Positions 25,294 to 34,040 of a stretch of DNA of 64,000 nucleotides are shown in pieces (the first letter of the stretch is position 1; each line of letters starts with the position of its first letter). The notes under the pieces are model-generated. The model was not told the DNA's origin. It worked only from the letters and a program-made list of their open reading frames with translations, and ran no database searches. Source of the stretch: Geobacteraceae bacterium (GTDB lineage Bacteria; Desulfobacterota; Desulfuromonadia; Geobacterales; Geobacteraceae); contig JAMXLF010000018.1 of the NCBI GenBank assembly GCA_024281055.1, positions 56,916-120,915 of the forward strand, in the 5' to 3' direction. A program made the translations under genes and the position numbers.

Positions 25294-26199
25294 ATGAGTT
25301 CTGTACGCAGGATCAGCAAGGTCTGGAAGAGCAAGTCGACAATCGAGGGGGCGGGGGTCCATCTGAAGCGGGCCTTCGGTTACTATCAGGTGCCGCAGTT
25401 GGACCCGTTCCTGCTCCTCGACGATTTCCACTCCGACTACCCGCCCGATTACCTGAAGGGGTTCCCCTGGCATCCGCACCGGGGGATTGAGACGATCACT
25501 TACGTCCTGCACGGCCGGGTGGAGCACGGCGACAGCATGGGGAACAAGGGGGTGATCGAATCGGGGGACGTGCAATGGATGACAGCCGGCAGCGGTATCA
25601 TCCATCAGGAGATGCCGCGGGGACGCGACGACGGCCTCATGTGGGGGTTCCAGATCTGGGCGAACCTTCCCGCCTCCCACAAGATGATGGCGCCCCGCTA
25701 CCGGGGAATCGTCGCTGCGGAGATTCCTGAGGTGAACATCCCGGGAGATATCCGGGTGAAGGTGATGTGCGGCGAGGTGAGTGGCGTGCAGGGACCGGTG
25801 CAGGATGTGGTGGTGGACCCTGAATACCTGGATGTGACGGTACCTGCCAGGACTACCTTCACCCATCCGATCAAGCGTGGGCACACGACCTTTGCCTATG
25901 TCGTCGAAGGGGAGGGGTTCTTCGACCCGGAGCGCAACGCCTTTGGCCACGAAGTGGTGGGGGCCAACTACTTCGACATGCAGCGGCGCTGTGCCTGCAC
26001 GGCGGAAAATCTCGTCCTGTACGGTGACGGCGACGAGGTGGCCATCTCTACCCAGGAGGTGCCGGTCCGCTTTCTCCTTGTCTCGGGCAGGCCGGTCGGC
26101 GAGCCGGTTGCCTGGTACGGCCCGATCGTCATGAACACCCAGGAAGAGCTGCGCATTGCCTTCGAGGAATACGAGAAGGGAACGTTCATCAAGCATTGA
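25294..26199 (+). CDS. Pirin family protein
   Basis: A 301-residue bicupin of the pirin family. The ATG at 25294 follows GGAGG; the frame is open further upstream without support. The N-terminal cupin carries the Fe ligand motif PWHPHRGIETITYVLHG and the GDVQWMTAGSGIIHQEMP signature. The C-terminal cupin is also complete (HTTFAYVVEGEGFFD). Bacterial pirins bind iron and act as quercetinase-like dioxygenases or as redox-sensing regulators; which applies here is unknown. A TATAAT at 25267 is a probable -10. The next gene follows 40 bases downstream. Confidence 0.92.
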   Translation: MSSVRRISKVWKSKSTIEGAGVHLKRAFGYYQVPQLDPFLLLDDFHSDYPPDYLKGFPWHPHRGIETITYVLHGRVEHGDSMGNKGVIESGDVQWMTAGSGIIHQEMPRGRDDGLMWGFQIWANLPASHKMMAPRYRGIVAAEIPEVNIPGDIRVKVMCGEVSGVQGPVQDVVVDPEYLDVTVPARTTFTHPIKRGHTTFAYVVEGEGFFDPERNAFGHEVVGANYFDMQRRCACTAENLVLYGDGDEVAISTQEVPVRFLLVSGRPVGEPVAWYGPIVMNTQEELRIAFEEYEKGTFIKH

Positions 26200-26239
26200 T
26201 AGACGAGAAGGTTATTTGTCCGGCGCACGAGGTAACGGT

Positions 26240-27601
26240 ATGCCGATAACGACAGGCTGCATGCCACCGGGCGTCCATGCCTATCCGGAAGAACTGGTCG
26301 ACTTCATCTTCGAGCACTGGAGCGATCCGCACTTTCTCGAACGGCTCCGTGCCGCCGGCATCGATACTGCGTTCACGCTTCCCGACCGCGCTGTCCTCGA
26401 AAGGATCGTTTCGACGTGCTACCAGGCGAGCCTCCTCCGTGAGGAGGCGCGACAGGTCATGTTCCGGCTTATCGTACATCCTCCTGAACTCTTGCCCGAC
26501 GATGCCGGGCCCCCGACCGGCCTGCACCGGCTACTCTTTTCCAGGCCGCGGCCGTTCAACGAATACGAGCTGCATCGCCTGGCTCCGGCAGCCGAATTTT
26601 ACCGATCGCTCATCGGGGTTACCCTCGATCGGGGGAAGGTGGCACAGATATGGGGCGTCGTTCACTCGGGAACCCGTTGGATGCAGGCCGTGTATGGGGG
26701 CCGCAAGACGTTTCCCCCTCTTCCCCCGTGTCTCGTCATCTATGTGGCAGGTCCCGGCCACATCTCGGTCTGCATCGGTTCCGAACTGCTTGCCTCTTTG
26801 AACAGCGGCCAGATCAACTGTCCGTCTCAGGACATCTTTACGGCCTCCTGGCTCTCCGAGAGCTTTGTAACCGTCCGTGCCGAAATGAGGGAGCTGCACG
26901 AAGCCGCCCGCGCGAAGGCCGGCAAGCCGTGGGCAATCCTTGACCAGGATTTCGGCAGGACCCTCGCCCAGCAGGTGGTGCGGCGCATCATCAGCCTTGT
27001 GCGCAATTCCCGACACGGCGGGATTCTGGTCTACCTGCCGCAGGAGATGGAAGAGGATGCCCTGGCTGAAAGCCGGTTCCTGAGCATCAAGTACCGGTTC
27101 CGCGCAGGGGAGCCGCGAGAGCGTTTCCGCACTCTCATGTTGAGCATCATGAACACGTTCGCCGAAATCCACGGCGATCCCGGGAATCCTGGCAAAGTGA
27201 TCGGCTGGCAGGAGTACGTGACCACCCGGAACGAAACCATCGCCCTTCTCGATGAGGCCATTTTCGACCTTGCGCACTTCATCGCGTCTCTGTCCGCGAT
27301 CGACGGCGCCGTGGTGATGACCAAACGCCAGGAGCTCCTCGGCTTCGGCGGCGTTATCTCGGGGGACACCGAGAGGGTGGAGACGGTCATCCATGCCCTG
27401 GACGGCGAGGGGAACCTCACGGAGGAGGAGCTCAGCGAAGGGGTCGGCACCCGGCACCGGGCCGCTTACCGTCTCTGCCACGAGGTGCATGATGCCATTG
27501 TCATCGTCATTTCCCAGGATGGCAATGTGCGTCTGGTCACCTGGCGCAACGGGGCCGTTACCTACTGGGATCAGGCGCCGACAGGGGTTCCCGAGTTCTG
27601 A
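26240..27601 (+). CDS. DisA_N-domain (diadenylate cyclase-type) protein with DACN-like sensor region
   Basis: A 453-residue protein starting at ATG 26240 (GAGG ribosome site; the open frame extends upstream into the pirin gene). The C-terminal domain (about 330-445) shows the DAC signature: IDGAVVMTKRQELLGFGGVI (Asp355-Gly-Ala) and GVGTRHRAAYRLCHEV (RHR at 405-407), the two motifs that bind ATP in cyclic di-AMP synthases. The N-terminal about 320 residues have no transmembrane helix and resemble the predicted DACN-type sensor regions found before DAC domains; this assignment is inference. None of the usual partners (CdaR, GlmM) is adjacent. Neighbours are pirin and a metal transporter, which hints at a redox or metal input. 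Confidence 0.78.
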   Translation: MPITTGCMPPGVHAYPEELVDFIFEHWSDPHFLERLRAAGIDTAFTLPDRAVLERIVSTCYQASLLREEARQVMFRLIVHPPELLPDDAGPPTGLHRLLFSRPRPFNEYELHRLAPAAEFYRSLIGVTLDRGKVAQIWGVVHSGTRWMQAVYGGRKTFPPLPPCLVIYVAGPGHISVCIGSELLASLNSGQINCPSQDIFTASWLSESFVTVRAEMRELHEAARAKAGKPWAILDQDFGRTLAQQVVRRIISLVRNSRHGGILVYLPQEMEEDALAESRFLSIKYRFRAGEPRERFRTLMLSIMNTFAEIHGDPGNPGKVIGWQEYVTTRNETIALLDEAIFDLAHFIASLSAIDGAVVMTKRQELLGFGGVISGDTERVETVIHALDGEGNLTEEELSEGVGTRHRAAYRLCHEVHDAIVIVISQDGNVRLVTWRNGAVTYWDQAPTGVPEF

Positions 27602-27715
27602 CGCTTCCCGAAGGAAAGGCATCCAGCGCGGCGACGCCGCGAGAGGGGATGACATTTCCCGTGAAATGGGGTACAAAGACGTCATACCATTCCTCTCAGC
27701 GAAGGCGCCCGCCAG

Positions 27716-28840
27716 ATGACCTCAAAGCACACTCTCGACCGTTATCGCAGGAACTGGGAGGACGAGTGCAACAGCGCCCTCCTCTACCGGGCACTTGCCG
27801 AATGCGACCGCAACCCGAAGATCGCCGAGGTCTACCGCCGGCTGGCGGAGGTGGAGGAAAACCATGCCCGGACGTGGGCCGAAAGACTCGCGGCGGCCGG
27901 TGGTGCTGTTCCACCGTTCCGGCCGGCCTTGCGTTCCCGGCTTCTCATCCGGCTTGCCCGCCGCTTTGGCGCGGAACTGATTCTCCCTGCCCTTTCGGCC
28001 CGGGAAACTGCGGCAACGGGCGATTACGGTGACCAGCCGGAAGCTGCGGAGATGCAGCACACGGAACGTTCCCATGCGCGCCTTCTCCGGCAGATTGGCG
28101 AGACAGGCCGGGGGGGGCTGGCGGGGAGCGCTCTGGCCCGGCTCGAAGGACGCCACCGCTCGGCGGGAGGAAATGCCCTGCGGGCAGCGGTGCTCGGCGC
28201 AAGTGACGGCCTGCTCTCCAACTTCAATCTGATCATGGGGGTGGTCGGGGCAGAGCTTTCCGGCCGTGCCATCCTACTCACCGGCTGTGCCGGTCTCCTT
28301 GCCGGTGCCATATCCATGGCGCTCGGCGAGTGGGTTTCCGTGCAGAGCTCCCGCGAGCTGTACGAAAGGCAGATCAGCACCGAACGGGAAGAGATCGCCA
28401 CCGTGCCGGAAGAAGAGGTCGAGGAACTGGTGCTCATCTACCAGGCCCGCGGCATGGACGAGGAGTCTGCGCGCCTGTTCGCCACCAAGGTGATGAGCAG
28501 CCCGGAACGCGCCATCGAGACCCTGGCCCGGGAGGAACTGGGGGTGAACCCCGACGACCTGGGGGGCTCGGCCTGGGAGGCGGCTATCACCTCGTTTCTT
28601 CTTTTCGCCGTGGGTGCGGTCATTCCCGTCATTCCCTTCGCGGTTCTCGACGGCCGGGCCGCGGTCGTTGCGAGCGCCGTCGTAAGTGCCGCCGGGCTCT
28701 TCCTCGTCGGCGGGGCCATCACTCTCTTCACCGGACGCTCGCTCTGGTATTCCGGGACACGGCAAGTCCTTTTCGGGCTTGCCGCGGCCACCGGCACCTT
28801 TCTCATCGGCCGGCTGGCCGGGATCAGCCTCGCAGGGTGA
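27716..28840 (+). CDS. Ferritin-like domain fused to a VIT1/CCC1-family Fe/Mn transporter
   Basis: A 374-residue protein. The N-terminal about 145 residues form a rubrerythrin/ferritin-like four-helix domain with Glu and ExxH motifs (DECNSALLYRALAECDRN, RRLAEVEENHARTW, EMQHTERSHARLLRQ). The C-terminal part is a VIT1-type membrane domain with about five helices: ASDGLLSNFNLIMGVVGAEL, LLAGAISMALGEWVSVQSSREL and a hydrophilic metal-binding loop between the second and third helices. The same combination occurs in MbfA-type exporters, where the ferritin-like part senses iron and the VIT part exports Fe or Mn; that is the likely function. It starts 114 bases after the DisA_N gene. Confidence 0.88.
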   Translation: MTSKHTLDRYRRNWEDECNSALLYRALAECDRNPKIAEVYRRLAEVEENHARTWAERLAAAGGAVPPFRPALRSRLLIRLARRFGAELILPALSARETAATGDYGDQPEAAEMQHTERSHARLLRQIGETGRGGLAGSALARLEGRHRSAGGNALRAAVLGASDGLLSNFNLIMGVVGAELSGRAILLTGCAGLLAGAISMALGEWVSVQSSRELYERQISTEREEIATVPEEEVEELVLIYQARGMDEESARLFATKVMSSPERAIETLAREELGVNPDDLGGSAWEAAITSFLLFAVGAVIPVIPFAVLDGRAAVVASAVVSAAGLFLVGGAITLFTGRSLWYSGTRQVLFGLAAATGTFLIGRLAGISLAG

Positions 28841-28863
28841 AGTAGGGCTACAGCGTTAATCCC

Positions 28864-28892
28864 TTGACACAGTGTTGATTCACGGCTATGTT
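28864..28892 (+). promoter_or_regulatory. Sigma-70-type promoter for a short leader RNA
   Basis: TTGACA (28864-28869), a 17-base spacer and TATGTT (28887-28892). The predicted start near 28899 is about 105 bases before a strong terminator and 165 bases before the sensor kinase gene. Confidence 0.6.
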
Positions 28893-28898
28893 TGGCTT

Positions 28899-29004
28899 CG
28901 TTAATTGTTTCCCCGGGGGGATACGGTGCGCCCGCTTGATATGGAGTCACAATCGATGCATGGAAGCCGCTCGCGTCAGCAAAGCTGATGAAGCGGCTTT
29001 TTTT
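28899..29004 (+). ncRNA. Putative small RNA or attenuated leader upstream of the PocR kinase
   Basis: The interval between a good promoter and a strong terminator has no ORF. It contains CCCCGGGGGG and several short potential stems (GGTGCGCCCGC; GTCAGCAAAGCTGAT within the terminator hairpin). I do not recognise a known riboswitch family. It may be a free small RNA or a transcription-attenuated 5' leader of the kinase gene. Confidence 0.4.
28964..29004 (+). terminator. Rho-independent terminator (attenuator candidate)
   Basis: Stem AAGCCGCT/AGCGGCTT with an internal hairpin GTCAGC-AAA-GCTGAT, followed by seven T. It lies between a promoter and the histidine kinase gene. Confidence 0.75.
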
Positions 29005-29063
29005 GTGAGGGGGGTGCACCATGCGTGTCTTTCTTGTTCCCAATGCCCGGATCTGAGGATCGG

Positions 29064-31247
29064 ATGATGACCTACAACTTGCAGGATATGATCGATATCC
29101 CCGGCCTTCAGCGCCTGATGGAGAATTTTTACGCTGCCACCGGGATTCCGGGGGCGATCCTCGACGCCAGGGGAAATATCCTTGTGGCGACCGGCTGGCA
29201 GGATATCTGCACCTGTTTTCACCGCGTCCATCCGGTTACCCTTCAGCGATGTCTCGAGAGCGATGCGCATATCAAGTCGCATCTGGAGAGGGAGGGATAT
29301 GTTCAGTACCGGTGCAACAACGGCATGTGGGATCTGGCGGTGCCGATCGTCATCGCCGACGAGCACGTTGCCACCCTTTTCCTCGGGCAGTTTTTCTACG
29401 AGGACGAAAGCCCGGATCTCGCTTTTTTCAGGGCACAGGCCGAGGAGTGCGGGTTCGATGCGGAGGCTTACCTGGCCGCGCTCGCCAGGGTGCCGGTATT
29501 CAGCCGCGCCAAGGTCCGCGCGATCATGGACTACTACCGGTCATTCGTGGACTTTCTCGTGGCGAAGGGCCTGGCCCATATACGGGAAAAGGAGATCGGA
29601 AGGTCGCTGCGGCAGAGCGATGAACGTTTTCGTAACGTCTTCGAGCACTCCTCGGACATGATCGGGATTGTCAACCCCGATGCCACCATCAGGTTCGTTT
29701 CCCCGTCGACGGAGCGATTGCTTGGTTACCGTCCGGAGGAGCTGGTCGGCCGGAGCATGATGGAGCTGGTTTATCCAGACGACCTGTCCCTGGCTCTCGG
29801 GACCTTCTCCCTGCTGGCTTCCGAGCCGGGATCAAGCGCCACCGTGGTCAACCGGCTGCTTAAGCGTGACGGCTCCATCATCTGGGTCGAAACCATCGGC
29901 CGGAATCTCTTCGGCGACCCGCTCGTCGGGGGGCTGGTGGTCGACGCCCGGGACATTACCGAGCGCAAGCTTGCCGAGGAGTCTCTGCGCATGAGCGAGG
30001 CGCGCTATCACAATATCTTTAACGCCGCTCCGGTTTCTCTGTGGGAGGAGGATTTCTCGCAGGTAAAAGCACTGCTGGACGAGTTGAAGGCCGCAGGAAT
30101 TACGGACTTCCGTTCCTGTCTAGATGCCCGGCCGGAGATACTCAGACAAGCCATGAAAATGATTCGGGTCATCGATGTAAATGAGACAAGCCTTGAACTA
30201 TACCGGGCGGGAAGGAAGGAGGAAATCCTTGGGGCGCTCGACCGGATATTGCCGCATGAGTCGACTGCGACCCTCAAAGAGCTGCTCATTGCCATCGCCG
30301 AGGGGAAACGCTACTTCGAGGCTGAATCCGTCAACCGGAGGCTCGACGGGGAAACGATCAATGTCATTGTCCGCATCGCCATCCCGGCCGACGATGCCGA
30401 GTTCGGCAACCTCCTCGTCTGCATCGCCGACGTTACCGAACAAAAGCAGGCCCGGGAGGAAATCGAGGTTCTCCATACCCACCTGGCTGCACGCGCTGTC
30501 GAGCTTGAGGTGGTAAACAGCGAACTGGAGGCATTCAGTTACTCGCTTTCCCACGATCTGAAGAATCCACTGACCGCCATTGACGGTATCGCACAGCAAC
30601 TGGTGACAACGACTGCCGGGAGGCTCGACGAAAAGGAGCGGAACTACCTTCAGACGATCCTGGGCGGGTGCGTAAGGATCGACGGACTTCTTACCGCCAT
30701 GTTGACGCTGTCCCGCGTCGGTCGGAGCGAACTGACCCGTCAGGAGACGGACCTGAGTGGACTTGCCCGGAAGATTGCCCTCGACTTGCGAATGGAAGAG
30801 CAGGAGCGCCGGGCAGAATTCGTCATAGCCCCGGACCTTACCGTGTGGGGCGACGCGCACCTGCTTCGGGTGATGCTTGAAAACCTCCTGGGGAATGCCT
30901 GGAAATATACCCGCCGTGTCGCCTCCCCGTGCATCGAGTTTGGTGCGGAGCAGGGCGGGAAAATACCGGTTTATTTCGTGCGCGATAACGGCCCGGGGTT
31001 CGAGATGCGTCAGGCGGGCAAACTTTTTCAGGCCTTCCAGCGGCTGTGCCGGGATGAGGAGTTCGAGGGGAGCGGCATCGGACTGGCCACTGTCCAGAGG
31101 ATCATACATCGTCATGGCGGAAGGGTCTGGGCGAATAGCTCGCCGGGGAAGGGTGCGACTTTTTTCTTCACCCTGCCGGAGACGCGCCAAGATGGTGAGC
31201 AAACCGTCTCTGCCGGACAGGCAGAAACTTTTTCATCGTTTTCCTGA
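29064..31247 (+). CDS. PocR-PAS-PAS sensor histidine kinase
   Basis: A 727-residue soluble sensor kinase from ATG 29064 (GAGG ribosome site; an in-frame GTG at 29025 would add 13 residues). The order is PocR ligand-binding domain (about 1-165; QDMIDIPGLQRLMENFY, CRCNNGMWDLAVPI-type core), PAS 1 (about 184-300; FVSPSTERLLGYRPEEL), PAS 2 (about 310-440), coiled coil, HisKA with phospho-His in SYSLSHDLKNPLTAIDG (about His495), and HATPase_c with N box LLGNAWKY, G1 DNGPGF and G2 GSGIGLATV. PocR domains bind small hydrocarbon-like metabolites. No response regulator is adjacent. A terminator-bearing leader precedes the gene. Confidence 0.92.
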   Translation: MMTYNLQDMIDIPGLQRLMENFYAATGIPGAILDARGNILVATGWQDICTCFHRVHPVTLQRCLESDAHIKSHLEREGYVQYRCNNGMWDLAVPIVIADEHVATLFLGQFFYEDESPDLAFFRAQAEECGFDAEAYLAALARVPVFSRAKVRAIMDYYRSFVDFLVAKGLAHIREKEIGRSLRQSDERFRNVFEHSSDMIGIVNPDATIRFVSPSTERLLGYRPEELVGRSMMELVYPDDLSLALGTFSLLASEPGSSATVVNRLLKRDGSIIWVETIGRNLFGDPLVGGLVVDARDITERKLAEESLRMSEARYHNIFNAAPVSLWEEDFSQVKALLDELKAAGITDFRSCLDARPEILRQAMKMIRVIDVNETSLELYRAGRKEEILGALDRILPHESTATLKELLIAIAEGKRYFEAESVNRRLDGETINVIVRIAIPADDAEFGNLLVCIADVTEQKQAREEIEVLHTHLAARAVELEVVNSELEAFSYSLSHDLKNPLTAIDGIAQQLVTTTAGRLDEKERNYLQTILGGCVRIDGLLTAMLTLSRVGRSELTRQETDLSGLARKIALDLRMEEQERRAEFVIAPDLTVWGDAHLLRVMLENLLGNAWKYTRRVASPCIEFGAEQGGKIPVYFVRDNGPGFEMRQAGKLFQAFQRLCRDEEFEGSGIGLATVQRIIHRHGGRVWANSSPGKGATFFFTLPETRQDGEQTVSAGQAETFSSFS

Positions 31248-31345
31248 AAATTCCCCAGCCCACCCCATCCTCATGATTCTTCGCTCCCTCCTTGATTCCA
31301 CGCCAATCGCGGCTATGATTAAGTCGTAGTGTCACGGAGGGGAAT

Positions 31346-32179
31346 ATGGAGCGGTGCGAGTTCACGGCGTTTGCTCTGCCCGGCGAGGTGGACCTCAACA
31401 GGCTGGCGCAGAGGCTGGGCATTGCCCGGAAATACCGGTGGGAAGAGCCGCTGGTGCTGAACCTGACAGACTTGACCGCTGCCTCCCGTGAACGTCCCGG
31501 CGGGCAGCAGGTGTATCTCTACTACTTTGGCGGGGTGGTATTCCTTGACGCACCCGAAGAGGCGATGCGCGCTTTTCCCTCGCGGATGCCCGGGCTGACG
31601 GAAGGGTTCCGGCCCGGCACATCCCTTCGCTACCGGGACGATTACACGCTCCTGGTGGATGAAGACGCCCGGACGGACGTCAGTAACGACGTTGCCGTAA
31701 TGCCGCGCTATGAGCGCTCCTTCATCGACATCATCTGTTTTGTCATTGCCAAGTCGGCGGCGCTGGAACGGATCGAGGAAAAGGTTGACCAGGTGCTGGA
31801 TGACATCGAAGTGCTCATCGGCCGCCTCAACCGGGGCAAGCTCTCCATTACCGACCGTGAACTTGCCCGTCTCGCCTCCACCATCCTCAATTTCAAGTAT
31901 ACGTCCATTGCCCACGTGATGGTGCTGGACAAGCCGGAGATTACCTGGGAAGAACCGGAGGCCGATCGTCTCTACACGACCATGGCCAACCTCTTCGAGC
32001 TGGACCAGCGCTACCAGGAGATCCGGCACAAGTCCGAGACGCTTCTCGACATCACCGAGGTCTTCTCCGGCCTGAGCCATGCCCGGCGGTCCGCCCGCCT
32101 GGAGTGGATCATCATCGTGCTCATCCTGATCGAGATCATCATCTTTGTTCTTGAGATTTTCTGGCAGCATACCCGGTAA
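31346..32179 (+). CDS. RMD1/DUF155-family membrane protein
   Basis: A 277-residue protein with the RMD1 (DUF155) pattern: an N-terminal beta-rich domain, [17 protein letters not shown] around residues 53-69, a central helical region ([20 protein letters not shown]), the [20 protein letters not shown] signature, and a single C-terminal TM helix (about 253-272). In eukaryotes RMD1 relatives are mitochondrial inner-membrane proteins linked to translation and meiosis; in bacteria the function is unknown. Weak GAGGGG ribosome site. It is followed by an Old Yellow Enzyme gene after 34 bases, probably the same transcript. Confidence 0.85.
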   Translation: MERCEFTAFALPGEVDLNRLAQRLGIARKYRWEEPLVLNLTDLTAASRERPGGQQVYLYYFGGVVFLDAPEEAMRAFPSRMPGLTEGFRPGTSLRYRDDYTLLVDEDARTDVSNDVAVMPRYERSFIDIICFVIAKSAALERIEEKVDQVLDDIEVLIGRLNRGKLSITDRELARLASTILNFKYTSIAHVMVLDKPEITWEEPEADRLYTTMANLFELDQRYQEIRHKSETLLDITEVFSGLSHARRSARLEWIIIVLILIEIIIFVLEIFWQHTR

Positions 32180-32213
32180 CCTCACGTTTCCAATGACCGA
32201 CAAAGGAGGCGGC

Positions 32214-33275
32214 ATGAGCGTACTCTTTACCCCCCTCACCCTGCGCGGGGTTACCTGCCGGAACCGTATCTTCGTCTCTCCCATGTGTCAGTACTTCAGC
32301 CGTGACGGGCTGCCGACTGACTGGCATCTCGTCCATCTGGGAAGCCGTGCCGTCGGCGGAGCCGGGCTCGTCATGGTCGAGGCTACCGCCGTCAGTGCCG
32401 AAGGACGCATCAGTCCGGACGACAGCGGCATCTGGAGCGACCGGCATAGTGAAGCGTTTCGTCCCATCACCCGCTTTCTGCGTGAGCAGGGAGCTGTCCC
32501 GGGAATTCAACTGGCCCATGCCGGCCGCAAGGCCTCCACCGACCTCCCCTGGCGTGGCGGCGGACCCCTCCGTCCGGAAACGCGGGGGTGGCAGCCGGTC
32601 GCCCCGAGCCCCGTGCCGTTCGCGCCCGGCTACCCGGTGCCGCGCGAGCTGACGCTCATCGATCTGGACACAGTCGAGCAGCAGTTTCGCGCCGCCGCAA
32701 GTCGGGCTTTGGCCGCGGGATTCCAGGTTGTCGAGGTTCATATGGCCCATGGCTACCTCCTCCACGAGTTTCTATCCCCCTTCGCCAACAGGCGCAACGA
32801 CGAGTACGGCGGGAGCCTCGAGAACCGGCTGCGCTTTCCCCTGCAGGTGGCGCGGGCGGTGCGCGGGGCGTGGCCGGAGGAGTTGCCGCTCTTTGTTCGC
32901 ATCTCGGCCACCGACTGGGCGGAGGGGGGATGGGACCTCGCCCAGTCGGTCGTCCTCTCCCGGCACCTCCGGGAGTTGGGGGTTGACCTGATCGACTGCT
33001 CCGCCGGCCTTGTCGTCCCCGATGAACCGATTCCGGCCGGACCAGGGTACCAGGTACCCTTCGCCGCGGCCATCCGCAAGGAGACCGGGATCGCCACCGG
33101 TGCGGTCGGCTTCATCACCGATCCGGCCCAGGCCGAACAGATTGTCGCCACCGGCCAGGCTGACGCGGTTCTCCTGGCGCGGGAGATGCTCCGCAATCCC
33201 TATTGGCCGCTCCATGCGGCCCGGTCGCTCGGGGTGGACGTCTCCTGGCCGGTGCAGTATGAGCGGGCGAAATAG
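32214..33275 (+). CDS. NADH:flavin oxidoreductase, Old Yellow Enzyme family (YqjM-like)
   Basis: A 353-residue FMN TIM-barrel ene-reductase starting at ATG 32214 with AAAGGAGGCGG just upstream. Signatures: the YqjM-type [15 protein letters not shown] (redox-sensing Cys near residue 25), [11 protein letters not shown], the substrate-binding pair in [17 protein letters not shown] (MAHG in place of the more common GAHG), [16 protein letters not shown], and C-terminal phosphate-binding [14 protein letters not shown]. It reduces activated C=C bonds with NAD(P)H; the natural substrate is unknown. Probably downstream in an operon with the RMD1-family gene. Confidence 0.92.
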   Translation: MSVLFTPLTLRGVTCRNRIFVSPMCQYFSRDGLPTDWHLVHLGSRAVGGAGLVMVEATAVSAEGRISPDDSGIWSDRHSEAFRPITRFLREQGAVPGIQLAHAGRKASTDLPWRGGGPLRPETRGWQPVAPSPVPFAPGYPVPRELTLIDLDTVEQQFRAAASRALAAGFQVVEVHMAHGYLLHEFLSPFANRRNDEYGGSLENRLRFPLQVARAVRGAWPEELPLFVRISATDWAEGGWDLAQSVVLSRHLRELGVDLIDCSAGLVVPDEPIPAGPGYQVPFAAAIRKETGIATGAVGFITDPAQAEQIVATGQADAVLLAREMLRNPYWPLHAARSLGVDVSWPVQYERAK

Positions 33276-33379
33276 TAGGGAGTCGGCGCTGTCGGCCGAA
33301 AGTAAGGAGTATCCCGTCTCTTATCTGTGGTCGACTTCGGGGTGGCGGCTGTGGTATCATGGTGCAGAGGTGAAAAGGG

Positions 33380-33787
33380 ATGGGACTTGCGTGGGGAGAA
33401 CACCTTGCAACCGGGATCGAGGCAATCGATGACCAGCACCGCGAGCTGTTCGGAAGACTCAACGTTTTTCTTGCCGCCTGTGATGCAGGGCAGGGGAATG
33501 AGGAGTTGCTCGGTATGCTCCAGTTTCTGGATGATTATGTGGTGTTCCATTTCCGGGCCGAGGAACTCATCCAGGAGGAATATGGTTATCTTGACCGCAG
33601 CCGGCACCGGCAGTACCATTGCATGTTCATCGACAGCTTCACCAGTTTGAAGCGGCGTTTCCTCATCGAAGGGCCGACTGCCGACCTGATCGCGGAAATC
33701 AACAGGTTTACGATCGGCTGGCTTATCGACCACATCGGCGAAAAAGACCGGGAGTTTGCCCGCTCAGTCCTTTCCCGGAGCCGGTAA
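33380..33787 (+). CDS. Bacteriohaemerythrin
   Basis: A 135-residue four-helix O2-binding protein with a non-haem di-iron site. Iron ligands are visible: IDDQHRELFGRL (His19), VVFHFRAEELIQEE (His and Glu), SRHRQYHCMF (two His), and WLIDHIGEKDREF (His and Asp). The ATG at 33380 follows GAGGTG. It serves oxygen storage, transport or sensing, fitting the cbb3 oxidase as an oxygen-handling trait in an anaerobe. It ends shortly before the tRNA-Lys promoter. Confidence 0.93.
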   Translation: MGLAWGEHLATGIEAIDDQHRELFGRLNVFLAACDAGQGNEELLGMLQFLDDYVVFHFRAEELIQEEYGYLDRSRHRQYHCMFIDSFTSLKRRFLIEGPTADLIAEINRFTIGWLIDHIGEKDREFARSVLSRSR

Positions 33788-33833
33788 CATACCATGCACA
33801 TCTGCCCTGCGGGGCCTTGCCAGTCCTGACCCC

Positions 33834-33862
33834 TTGACACCTCGGGGCTATTGCGATATGAA
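33834..33862 (+). promoter_or_regulatory. Promoter of tRNA-Lys
   Basis: TTGACA (33834-33839), a 17-base spacer and TATGAA (33857-33862). The predicted start is about 23 bases before the mature tRNA. Confidence 0.7.
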
Positions 33863-33891
33863 CTATTCACGATTGCTTCTGTCCATGGTCT

Positions 33892-33967
33892 GGGCGCATA
33901 GCTTAGCTGGTAGAGCAGGCGACTCTTAATCGTCAGGTCGTAGGTTCGATCCCTACTGCGCCCACCA
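33892..33967 (+). tRNA. tRNA-Lys (anticodon CTT)
   Basis: 76 bases including an encoded CCA. Acceptor GGGCGCA/TGCGCCC; D arm GCTT...GAGC; anticodon stem GGCGA/TCGTC with loop CTCTTAA, so the anticodon is CTT (reads AAG); T arm GTAGG-TTCGATC-CCTAC. All stems pair. Promoter and terminator are both adjacent, so it is a single-tRNA transcript. Confidence 0.96.
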
Positions 33968-33976
33968 GTAAAAAAC

Positions 33977-34006
33977 AGGGCTTACAGGATATCTGTAAGC
34001 CCTTTC
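33977..34006 (+). terminator. Rho-independent terminator after tRNA-Lys
   Basis: Stem AGGGCTTACAG/CTGTAAGCCCT, loop GATAT, then TTT. A closely related hairpin lies at 35423-35457 on the far side of the Vgb-like gene. Confidence 0.8.
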
Positions 34007-34040
34007 GTATTTCGTGGTGCATTCTGATGAATCTGTACCA

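Noticed and set aside
28899..29004. Considered as a known riboswitch (cobalamin, c-di-GMP, guanidine)
   Set aside because: No family core sequence could be matched; reported only as a candidate leader RNA.
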